Of a stretch of DNA of 64,000 nucleotides, positions 35,934 through 44,500 are shown in pieces. Each line of letters begins with the position of its first letter. Within the stretch, counting starts at the first letter, position 1. The translations under genes were made by a program, and so were the position numbers. Under the pieces are notes generated by a model. The model was not told where the DNA came from. It was given only the letters and a program-made list of their open reading frames with translations, and searched no databases. The DNA is from JASDSY01 sp041441465 (lineage in GTDB: Bacteria > Muiribacteriota > UBA9980): contig JASDSY010000031.1 of the NCBI GenBank assembly GCA_041441465.1, positions 62,001 through 126,000 of the forward strand, given 5' to 3'.

Positions 35934-36721
35934 ATGAAAATTGCAAAAGATGGTTATCCATATATTATCGGAGTGATTATAGGCGGAACAATTCTAAAAA
36001 GGTTCANNNNNNNNNNNNNNNNNNNNNNNNNNNNNNNNNNNNNNNNNNNNNNNNNNNNNNNNNNNNNNNNNNNNNNNNNNNNNNNNNNNNNNNNNNNNNN
36101 NNNNNNGGTTATCCATATATTATCGGAGTGATTATAGGCGGAACAATTCTAAAAAGGTTCAGTAAAATTTTAGGATGGCTTGCTTATTTTTTCGCGGCAT
36201 TTTGTGTTTATTTTTTCCGTGACCCGCAGCGTGAAACTCCGCAGGATGATAATAAGATAGTATCACCGGCCGACGGCTCTATCGTTTCAATCGAAGAATG
36301 CGAAGAAAATGAATATATCAAAGGGCCTGCATTAAAAATAGCTATATTTATGTCTGTTTTTAACGTACATGTCAACCGCGCGCCAATCGAAGGCACCGTC
36401 AGTTTTGTAAAGTACAGGCCGGGCAATTTCGATGCGGCGTTCAATCCGCAGGCTTCATTTGATAATGAAATGAATATGGTAGGATTTGAAGGCAAAACGA
36501 CAAAGCTTCTGGTAAAACAAATCGCAGGTGTGCTAGCGCGCAGAATAGTATGCGATGTCGCAGTCGGCGACTTGATAGGCCAGGGCGACCGTTTCGGTAT
36601 GATTAAATTCGGATCGAGAGTCGAAGTTTTCCTGCCTAAAAACGAAAAAATAAAAGTCAATGTAGAATTAATGCAAAACGTAACATCCGGCGAAACTGTA
36701 CTTGCTGAGTTTGTAGATTAA
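35934..36721 (+). CDS. psd: Phosphatidylserine decarboxylase, interrupted by an assembly gap
   Basis: Psd makes phosphatidylethanolamine from phosphatidylserine using a pyruvoyl group formed by self-cleavage. The gap (36007-36106) is flanked by a 55-base duplicate. Removing the gap and one copy gives a continuous 210-residue protein with a membrane segment (about 25-42), FFRDPQRETP, SPADGSI, MSVFNVHVNRAPI, YRPGNF and the C-terminal self-cleavage Gly-Ser in FGSR (G175-S176, normally LGST or similar). AAGGTG lies about 10 nt before the ATG. As printed, the two halves are in different frames because gap plus duplicate (155 nt) is not a multiple of three; that is artefactual. pssA follows. Confidence 0.9.
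35952..36006. repeat. 55-base duplicate, left copy (scaffolding overlap)
   Basis: Identical to 36107-36161 across the N gap. Best read as the unmerged overlap of two contig ends. Confidence 0.9.
36007..36106. other. Assembly gap of exactly 100 N
   Basis: This is a run of 100 unknown bases, a conventional placeholder length. The same 55 bases occur on both sides, so the true gap is probably negative (overlap). Confidence 0.97.
36107..36161. repeat. 55-base duplicate, right copy (scaffolding overlap)
   Basis: Identical to 35952-36006. It continues directly into the remainder of psd. Confidence 0.9.
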
Positions 36722-36723
36722 TT

Positions 36724-36750
36724 TATATTTTATTTAAAGGATAAAATATA
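36724..36750 (+). terminator. AT-only hairpin after psd
   Basis: TATATTTTAT and ATAAAATATA are exact reverse complements around a 7-nt loop and are followed by TTTTA. Without G-C pairs it is a weak terminator candidate. Confidence 0.3.
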
Positions 36751-36903
36751 TTTTAAAACGGTAAATTAAATTATTTTCAATATGGCAGACATAAAGAAAC
36801 AGAGTTAAATTTTCAATGTATACACATTAAAAATAGGACCTATAAAAACTCTTTAAGGTTATAATAATCACAGCTTAATAATTATCAGGAGAACATTAAT
36901 AAA

Positions 36904-37710
36904 ATGAAAAAAGTTTATGCTTATGCAATACCATGCACTTTTACGGCGGCAAATTTATTTTGCGGATTTGCGGCGATTCAATTTATAATAAAAAAAGACT
37001 TTACATGGGCCGCGTGGTATATTTTCTTTTCTATGGTATTTGACATAATGGACGGCCGGATAGCGCGTATGACTTCAGGCACGTCAATGTTCGGCGCAGA
37101 GTTCGATTCACTTGCCGATCTTGTTTCATTCGGCGTGGCGCCTTCAATGCTGGTTTATTATAATTATATGGAATCCACCGGCGTTATAGGTATATTTGTT
37201 TCATTTTTATTTATTCTTTGCGGCGCGTTGAGGCTTGCGCGTTTTAACATAATGCCGCATAAGCCTTATTTTCAGGGATTACCGATACCAGGCGGAGCGG
37301 CGTTCGCGGCATCACTGGTTTTACTCGGCACAATTTATAATCTCGAAAGATATACAAATATAATAACATTCGGAATGTTCGTAACTTCGCTTCTAATGAT
37401 TTCATTAATTCCGTATCCCGCATTAAAGCAGGCAAAAAAAAATAAACTGCCTTTATTTAAAAGAGTATTGATACAAATAGGATTCTGGTTATTAATTGTT
37501 ACCATTTATATCATATCAATACCAAAAGCGATTTTTTTCGCAACGCTTTCATATTTGATATCCGGAATAATTTTTATGATCTACAGGTTTGTCACACACG
37601 CCCAGGATATTGACGAAGAGCATAACAATCATGAAGTTACAGTAAGCGGCCAGCAAATATCAGAGCAGCATTCAGAATCACAGCCAAATAATAACAATGA
37701 GAACAAATAA
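36904..37710 (+). CDS. pssA: CDP-diacylglycerol--serine O-phosphatidyltransferase
   Basis: PssA joins serine to CDP-diacylglycerol, giving the substrate of Psd. The 268-residue membrane protein carries the full CDP-alcohol phosphotransferase signature: D50-G51-x2-A54-R55-x8-G64-x3-D68-x3-D72. About seven to eight hydrophobic segments follow, with a hydrophilic Asn/His/Gln-rich tail. AGGAGA precedes the ATG, and a TATAAT lies at 36860-36865. It sits 183 nt after psd, so the two complete the phosphatidylethanolamine pathway. Confidence 0.95.
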   Translation: MKKVYAYAIPCTFTAANLFCGFAAIQFIIKKDFTWAAWYIFFSMVFDIMDGRIARMTSGTSMFGAEFDSLADLVSFGVAPSMLVYYNYMESTGVIGIFVSFLFILCGALRLARFNIMPHKPYFQGLPIPGGAAFAASLVLLGTIYNLERYTNIITFGMFVTSLLMISLIPYPALKQAKKNKLPLFKRVLIQIGFWLLIVTIYIISIPKAIFFATLSYLISGIIFMIYRFVTHAQDIDEEHNNHEVTVSGQQISEQHSESQPNNNNENK

Positions 37711-37770
37711 ACAAGCATAATTTTTTTTATGTTTTTTAATTACATCGAATTTAAGAGGTTATTGACACAC

Positions 37771-37799
37771 TTGACAATTTAAAATTAGTATGATATAAT
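37771..37799 (+). promoter_or_regulatory. Fully consensus promoter of the Ala/Lys/Pro/Glu-rich exported protein
   Basis: TTGACA (37771-37776), 17-nt spacer, TATAAT (37794-37799) with TGA directly before (extended -10). Another TTGACA lies 9 nt upstream. The roughly 130-nt leader downstream has two small hairpins (GGTGA/TCACC and AGGC/GCCT) near 37871-37900. Confidence 0.85.
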
Positions 37800-37936
37800 T
37801 CGCCATGTTGAAACAAACAACGCATCCTACAAAACATTGGCATGCAATTTGCTCAACAAAAAGATGTAAAAGGTGAAAATCACCAAAAGGCGTAAAGCCT
37901 AAAAATTTTAAAAAATTTAAAGGAGTGGTCTTTACA

Positions 37937-38407
37937 ATGAAAAAGTCACTTTCAGTAGTATTATCATTAGTTTTCTCAGTAATGGTTATGGGTTATGCTT
38001 ATGCGCAGGCACCTGCTGCAGAAGCTCCTAAAACAGAAGCTCCTAAAGCTGAAGCTGAAAAAGCTCCAGAAGCTCCTAAAACAGAAGCTCCTAAAACAGA
38101 AGAAGTTAAAGCTGCTGTTACAGAAGAAGTTCTCGTTGGCAAATTCGTAGAAAAAGACGGCAAAGTTATGATAGCTGTTGAAGGCAAAGAACCAGTTGCT
38201 GTTAAAGCTGACGCAAAAGTTGAAGAAGTTAAAAAAGTAGAAAAATTTGCTGAAAAAACATTCGAATTCAAAGGTACATTCGTTACAGAAAAAGTTAAAG
38301 AAGGCGACAAAGAAGTAGAAGCTAAATTGTTCGTAATCGCTTCATTTGGCGAAAAAGCTGCAGAAGCTCCTAAAGCTCCAGAAGCTCCAAAAGAAGAAAA
38401 GAAATAA
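37937..38407 (+). CDS. Exported Ala/Pro/Lys/Glu-rich small protein
   Basis: I do not recognise this 156-residue protein. It has a signal peptide (MKKSLSVVLSLVFSVMVMG to A-Y-A-Q-A). A repetitive stretch follows (EAPKTEAPKAEAEKAPEAP, about 26-55), then a compact core (about 58-135; VLVGKFVEKDGKVMIAVEG, TFEFKGTFVTEKVKEGDKE) that looks like a small beta-fold, and a second EAPKAPEAPKEEKK tail. I chose ATG 37937, with AGGAG 11 nt upstream, over GTG 37925. The consensus promoter, long leader and strong terminator predict a very abundant transcript. A periplasmic or envelope structural role is a guess. Confidence 0.75.
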   Translation: MKKSLSVVLSLVFSVMVMGYAYAQAPAAEAPKTEAPKAEAEKAPEAPKTEAPKTEEVKAAVTEEVLVGKFVEKDGKVMIAVEGKEPVAVKADAKVEEVKKVEKFAEKTFEFKGTFVTEKVKEGDKEVEAKLFVIASFGEKAAEAPKAPEAPKEEKK

Positions 38408-38445
38408 TTAGCCTTTCAATTTCTAAAGGTCTTAATTAAATAAAG

Positions 38446-38481
38446 AAACCGGATTTTGATTAATTCAGAATCCGGTTTTTT
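38446..38481 (+). terminator. Intrinsic terminator
   Basis: AAACCGGATT (38446-38455) pairs with AATCCGGTTT (38469-38478), followed by a T-run. Confidence 0.9.
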
Positions 38482-38589
38482 ATTTATACTTTTATTATTT
38501 ATACTTCGATATAATTATTAAACACTAATCAATATATTTTTATAAATTCAACGTAATTTTATAATGGATAAATGCCTTTTAATTTCTTA

Positions 38590-38829
38590 TTATACCGCCT
38601 TTTTATCATTTTTCTCAAAACGCATAAGCGATTTTTGGGCATAAACCCTGACAATTTCCTCAGCATCGGTAAGGGCTTTTTTCAAAGGATCTATTGCCTT
38701 TCTATCGCCTATTTCGCCTAAAAGTTCAGCTGCAAAAGATCTTGTTATTTTATCACCTTTTTCAAGCGCATTAATATAAAATTCAACGTTCAAATCAATA
38801 CCACCTCTTAAATTATTACTTTTTGACAT
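38590..38829 (-). CDS. Small HEAT-repeat protein
   Basis: The 79-residue protein contains a HEAT/PBS-lyase-type repeat pair (TRSFAAELLGEIGDRKAIDP and LKKALTDAEEIVRVYAQKSL). Such repeats bind proteins; no catalytic function is implied. GGAGGTG lies 9 nt before the ATG, and a 7-bp hairpin (38849-38866) lies just upstream in the leader. Confidence 0.75.
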   Translation of the reverse strand: MSKSNNLRGGIDLNVEFYINALEKGDKITRSFAAELLGEIGDRKAIDPLKKALTDAEEIVRVYAQKSLMRFEKNDKKAV

Positions 38830-39155
38830 TTAATGCAACACCTCCGGCTAACCGGACTCCCGGTTAATTATAAATTTATTAATAAGAAATTCAAAAATTC
38901 AATCCTATAATTGCCACAGTGATATTTTTTACCCAACACTTAAGCCGCTATGATGTTTAAATTTACTCACTATAATAAAAAGTTATCATTCCCATGAGAA
39001 AAAATTAAAGCGTTTAAATGTAAACGAATCATCGTTTAAATTAAAATAAATTTTCAAGTACTTGAAATAATTAAATAAACCTTCCATAAAATCACCCTTC
39101 CACAGCTAATACAATAAAAAATACTACGATTAAATGTTACAAAAACTACGACTGA
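38830..39155. other. Intergenic region with one leader hairpin
   Basis: These 326 nt hold a hairpin (TAACCGG / CCGGTTA, 38849-38866, 4-nt loop) upstream of the HEAT gene. The rest is AT-rich with no frame, terminator or promoter I can support. Confidence 0.4.
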
Positions 39156-40127
39156 TTATTTTGTTGAATAAGAGGTTAACGCCGATGATTTGCCGTGCGG
39201 TGTCCTTACTTCTACCTCAACAGCCCGTTGAGTTTGAGAAAGTTCAGGATTATAGGTAATGTACATAATTTTATAAAAAGTTTTGAAGCTTTGTAATACC
39301 TTTTTCAGGTTATATTTAAGTTCATAGGGATTCGGCGAGAATTGGGCCACGCCGCCTGTCTTATCAGCAAGCATTCTTAAAGGTTCCTCAAGAACATCAT
39401 AACCAAGGCCAATCGTATATATTTGAATACCAGACCGTCTCGCATGATCAATTACTTCTTCAATTGTATGTTTCGAAAACGGTTTTTTTCCTGACGGGCT
39501 TTCATCACTGCCGTCGCTTATAACCAATATCGCCTTGCCGCCGTCACGCTTATTCAGCATGTCAATGCCAAGATAAAGCGCATCGTATAAATACGTTCCG
39601 CAGTCGGCTTTCTGCGTAAATAAAGCCTTATGAAGCTTAAATTGATCGCTTGTAAAATCCTGCAACAATTTTATACTCTGGCGAAAACCTACTATCGCAC
39701 ATTTATCGTTAGGATCGAGAGCGTTTAAAAATTGAAAAGCGTCCTGCTTCAATTCCTTTAACATTCTTTTCATCGACCCTGAAATATCAAGAGCAAGGAC
39801 CAGATTCATAACTTTCGGGTCAGTCTCCACTTTCACATGGTCTATTTTAATACAATTTTCGGATACTTTAAAATAGTTCGGCTTTAAATTCCTGTAAATT
39901 GCCCCGTCTTCGTCAGTAACATAAACATATGTAGTTATTACCGGGAATTTTGAGACGTCAACCGACCTGATTTTCAGTTCGATATTTTCATCATAATAAG
40001 GTTTTGAACTGCCGTATTCAAATGCGCCGGCATATGCAGGCATCATAATAAGAACGAAAAAAATAAATATCAACAACAAGAAATTAGAATCAGCTTTATT
40101 TAAATTTTTTTCAATCATTTTTCTCAA
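39156..40127 (-). CDS. Exported von Willebrand factor A-domain protein
   Basis: The 323-residue protein has an N-terminal hydrophobic signal/anchor (about 16-34). Its VWA domain (about 107-285) has an intact MIDAS: D114-x-S116-x-S118 (LDISGSM), a Thr in DCGTYLYDALYLG and ISDGSDE. Such domains bind ligands through a divalent metal. Residues 45-100 form a beta-rich lead-in like other Ca-activated VWFA proteins. The TTG at 40127 is favoured because AGGTGAG lies 6 nt before it. It is the last gene of a probable four-gene unit starting with the giant Ig-repeat protein. Confidence 0.82.
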   Translation of the reverse strand: MRKMIEKNLNKADSNFLLLIFIFFVLIMMPAYAGAFEYGSSKPYYDENIELKIRSVDVSKFPVITTYVYVTDEDGAIYRNLKPNYFKVSENCIKIDHVKVETDPKVMNLVLALDISGSMKRMLKELKQDAFQFLNALDPNDKCAIVGFRQSIKLLQDFTSDQFKLHKALFTQKADCGTYLYDALYLGIDMLNKRDGGKAILVISDGSDESPSGKKPFSKHTIEEVIDHARRSGIQIYTIGLGYDVLEEPLRMLADKTGGVAQFSPNPYELKYNLKKVLQSFKTFYKIMYITYNPELSQTQRAVEVEVRTPHGKSSALTSYSTK

Positions 40128-40203
40128 ATCTTTCTCACCTTCAAATTTTTACCTTGTCTTAATATCGGCATTAAAAACCATACCATGAGATAAAATTTCA
40201 ATA

Positions 40204-40932
40204 TTATCTGAAAAGCCCTAGAATCACTAAATTTGATTTTATCTGGTTAACCTTTGCATTTTGCGGATCAACAGTAACGGCATAATTTATGTGATCAAGA
40301 GCGAGCGTATTATTTCCCTGCAAAAAATATAAATAAGCCGCCATACCATGCACTTCGCCGTTTGTAAGTCCGTGGCTCAATGTCGGAACATAAGTGAAAA
40401 ATTTATTAGCCTGATAGTTATTAGTTGAAACGAGTATCGGATCGATTCTTTCCAGAAGTGCTACTGCGTTTTGAAAATCCTGGGCATTCTTTGACCTTGA
40501 AACATAACTGAGCGCAAGAGCGACACGCGCGTCATTTATATTTTGGATCTTGTAATCATATAAAACTGCCGCCGGTATTTTTTCAAGAGTAAGTATTATA
40601 GAAGTAGTATCAGTACTTCCGGCGTCAGCGCCATTTTTCAACATCGCCCATGCCATGCCGGTAAGCGCCTTATAACGGTCATCCGTAGATGCCGCCTTTT
40701 CATAAGCCTTTTGAAACTCGGCGAGAGAGTTTGAAAAGTTGCCGAGGTTAAAATCCTCCTGGCCCTTTAAATATTCTTCCGCAGATGGAGTTTGCGAAGG
40801 GTTCGTATAAATATCACCCGATTGCTTGTCAGTAATAGATGCCGTACCGGAACCGCCGCTTCCGCAGCCATATATCAGGCCGGCACTCATCATAATAAGC
40901 ATTATCAATACGAATAATTTATTTTTTGGCAT
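40204..40932 (-). CDS. Lipoprotein with TPR-like repeats
   Basis: The 242-residue protein has a lipoprotein signal ending LIYGC (Cys 23), followed by a Gly/Ser linker. Helical tetratricopeptide-like segments follow (GQEDFNLGNFSNSLAEFQKA, AYLYFLQGNNTLALDHINYA). It would be anchored in the periplasm as a protein-protein scaffold. It lies 76 nt upstream of the VWA gene and 95 nt downstream of the small lipoprotein gene on the same strand. Confidence 0.75.
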   Translation of the reverse strand: MPKNKLFVLIMLIMMSAGLIYGCGSGGSGTASITDKQSGDIYTNPSQTPSAEEYLKGQEDFNLGNFSNSLAEFQKAYEKAASTDDRYKALTGMAWAMLKNGADAGSTDTTSIILTLEKIPAAVLYDYKIQNINDARVALALSYVSRSKNAQDFQNAVALLERIDPILVSTNNYQANKFFTYVPTLSHGLTNGEVHGMAAYLYFLQGNNTLALDHINYAVTVDPQNAKVNQIKSNLVILGLFR

Positions 40933-41027
40933 ACTCTACACCACTCGCCTTGTTTATTTTTTTATTATTTTAAATTTACACCGTCATATAATTAATAAAA
41001 ATATCTTAAACCAGCATTAATGAAAAA

Positions 41028-41480
41028 TTACCTGGCAACGCTAAAGTTAATATTTTTAGCGTATTCATTTTCGCCTTTTTTATAAATAAACTTAGCTATA
41101 TAACTGCCATTTGCCGCTTTCTGGCCGCGGAAATCGGTAAGATCCCATTTTGCCTGAGTATTATATGCGGCTGCATTTTTCTTAATCGGTAAATTTTCAA
41201 TATTTTTAACTAAAGCCCCGGCCGTATCGTAAATTTTTACAGTAACGGCATTAACGTCATTTTTTAAAGTATATGAAACAACAGGCGGAGTATTTTCATT
41301 TACTACCGGGTTAGGAAAACAGATAATATTTTCAACATCCTCAGTAAGGATCGTATATTCTCTGTTGGTATTAGTAATACTGCCGCCGTCACGGCAGGCA
41401 ACTATCACTATGAGCGACACGCAAAGGACAAACACCTGCATTATTTGCGTGAACAATTTTCTTTCTTCAGATGATATCAT
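41028..41480 (-). CDS. Small lipoprotein with FlgD-type Ig domain
   Basis: The 150-residue protein has a lipobox-like IVIVAC (Cys 29) and then a single FlgD-type Ig module (FPNPVV...SYTLKNDVNAVTVKIYD... WDLTDFRGQKAANGSYIAKF), the same module that ends the adjacent 2070-residue protein. It starts 47 nt after that gene, so the two are co-transcribed; it may be a membrane-anchored companion. No catalytic residues are visible. Confidence 0.72.
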   Translation of the reverse strand: MISSEERKLFTQIMQVFVLCVSLIVIVACRDGGSITNTNREYTILTEDVENIICFPNPVVNENTPPVVSYTLKNDVNAVTVKIYDTAGALVKNIENLPIKKNAAAYNTQAKWDLTDFRGQKAANGSYIAKFIYKKGENEYAKNINFSVAR

Positions 41481-41527
41481 TTAACAGTTCCTTTCTCCGG
41501 GTTTCCCTTTTAAACCTGCGCAATTTA

Positions 41528-44500
41528 TTATTTAAGCACCGCAATTTTTCCGGTTTTTTCAATAGTATCGCCGTTAATTTTAATTTTTAATTTATAAAAG
41601 TACGTTCCATTGGCAACTCTTTCGCCGTCATCATTAACAAGATTCCATGTAGCCGCCTGCGGCGAGTTAGAAGCCATAGTCGAGTTCATATCGGAACTAT
41701 AAACCAGGTTGGCATTCATATCATAAATTTTAAGCACAACTTCTTCAGCATTCTGATTAATTAAATACTGTATCTTTGTATATCTCTTAGCCGGATTCGG
41801 ATACGCTATTATTGACTTATATATATCATTCTGACCTGCCGCCTGATATAATATCATTTGCGTCCGCGCAACATTACCAGAATTATCGGCAATTTCGAAC
41901 GATAAATTAGTCTTTGCCGAAGCGTCGATACCGGCTTTTTTGAATGACTCAGGATTGAAATATAAAACTATCATACCGTTTTTCTCTTCGGCCGATGACG
42001 GTGTAATATTATAATTTTTCCCGTCGCACACAACTTTTATGCTGGATAAATCGATACCGGAACCTGAATCTTTAGTTTCTAAAGCGACGTTATTTTTTAC
42101 AATCTGACCGGAAACGTTATTAAAAATAACCTCAGGTTTTTCCATATCAGCAAATAAACCGAATATTCCAGGTTTATTGGTTTCAACCGCATAAACTCCT
42201 TCTGATTCAATTTCAGTTTTTAAATATTTCCAGCTGCCGTCAACTAATTGATAAATGCCAACTTTATCAGCTGAAATTCCGCTGACTCCAGATTTAGTCT
42301 GCGAAAAATACTCGATCGCGTCATTATCGGCTTTTAATTTAATCTTAAAGTTATTTTTAAATGACGAACCGTCAGTTGAAAACTGATATATACCGCCAAA
42401 TTTAACTAATTTATCGTTAATCGATAAATTTTCAGTATAAGCCGCGGTCTGTCTTGAAATCGTAAACATTTTCATGCCCGGCAATTTTTCGGCATCTTTT
42501 GATACCTCAAAAAGTCCGTCAGGGCTTTTCATTGTCATTTTAGTCGAAAGATCGCTGGCCATAGTATTAATCGAATAATATACCGGTTCAGAACTAATTG
42601 CCGCACCGGATTTTAAAGCTGCCGATTTCAAAGAACCGGATTTGCCGGTTTTAGCGATTGCCGCATTTACAGCCGGCGCGCTGAACGCCGCACCCGGCTC
42701 CATTACAAGCACGTCGATCTGGCCCGGATAATTCTCGTCGATTCTATATTTATAAGTAAACAGATTCTGTCTGTGTGAAATTAACTCATTTTTAAGTTTA
42801 TACACCGGCAATTTTCCTGGCTGCCTTAATCCTAACTGAAACGCTGGAGTTACAGCAGTTGTGGCAAGAACGGTCACAAGCAGGTCTTTGCCGTCAAGCG
42901 GGCTTGTAAAGCTTGAAATTATAAAGCCGGTAGCCATCGAATTACTTTTCTTATAAACTTTAGCCAGTTGCACGCCGTCGGTATCATAAAAATTACGGGC
43001 AAACATGGTAAAGTCACTTAAATAATCGATATTATCAATTGGCACTCTTACATAACCGGTAAAATATGCCTTAATTTTATTTGAATCAGTAGTATCTGCT
43101 TTATTTTCAAATTTCATGAATTGAACCGGTATTTCCTTAACGGCCGTGCCAGTGCCAGTCGGCTGATAAGAGCATGTTGGGGCCTGAGATGTCGCTAATT
43201 CCTGATTAAATTTAACCTCGAAATTAATTCTCCAGAAGAAATCCGAGTAATCAAGTTTCGTTTTAACATCTTCTATCGCTACATTTGAAACTACCACTCT
43301 AGTTGTGTTGTTATTGTTTGTTATACCATCCGCGTCACCGTTGACTGCCTTCTGATAAAAGCCGGCAGCAAAAGATTTTTCACTTATCTTAACCTCGAAA
43401 GTCGAACCAGTAGGGGAATTCGAAGCCGTCGGAATGTTTAATTTAAACTTAACTGTAATTTTAGGATTTGCAGTTGACGGCGTAATTTTAACATTATCAT
43501 TTAAAGTAATAGTAAGCGAAGGATCGATCCTTGTTTCGGTATAATTAGCTGTATTAACTCTGACACCGCCTATAAACACATCTATAGTATCGGAAGTAAA
43601 CGAGTAACCGTTCCCAGAACCTACACCGGGGTGATCTATGACAATAGTATCGAATCCTTTATTTTGAGTCTGGAATTTTGGCAGTATGTTAACTATAAAT
43701 TCTTCAGGCGCAGCGGACAAATCGACACGTTTAGGAACTGACGACGGGTTCACTTCAGCTTTTAATTCATAAGCCGGTTCGACCACATAAGCCGTAAAAG
43801 TATAAGGCGAAGCCGCATTTCCTGAAAAATCCTCGGCATTAATTACAAAATTATAGGCGCCAGTCATATATGGCGGAGGCGCAGGCAAAGTTAACGCTTT
43901 CTGAAATACGTTTCCGCCGCCTTTGGTCAATACTTCTTTTGAACTTCCGCCTATAGAAGTCAAATCAGCTGTTAAATCGCCTGTATTTAAAGAACTGTCA
44001 TCGGGAATGGCAGTTATTATAAGTTGAGTCGAAGTAGGATTAATTAAATTATCACCAAAATTAGACGTAACTTTGGCAGCTAAAATTTTAGGAGCGGTAA
44101 TATCGAGTGAACCGATATCTACAGGCAGACTAGCCGTTGCGTTATTACCGGACAAATCCGATATTTCGCCGGCTGTTACCTGTGAAATATCAATACCAGA
44201 AGGGCTGCCGTTAAAATTATTTCCAAGCAGGTAAAGTCCTTTTACAGTAATCTTAGGGTTAGTTCCAAGTACAACTGAAACTTCTTTTGTACCGCTGTAT
44301 GTAAATGTAGAGCCAGCGCCAAAACTGTCGATATTTCCGCCGAATGTCGAATCAGAAACAGGCAGAGTAAATATATTAAATGTATTTGGATTCGGATCTG
44401 GATCGACAAGCACAGCTTTATCGAACCCTACAATTATCTTATCGCCGGCATCAAGGCCGTTGTTATTGACGTCATAATATTTAGCGGAAACAACTTTAGG

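Noticed and set aside
35934..36721. Frameshift or pseudogene call for psd
   Set aside because: The frame change is fully explained by the 100-N gap plus the 55-base overlap.
37855..37925. Leader with GGTGAAAATCACC and GGCGTAAAGCC resembling the second half of a c-di-GMP-I (GEMM) riboswitch
   Set aside because: The first half of the aptamer and the conserved GCAAACC element are not present in place; the similarity is short and could be chance.
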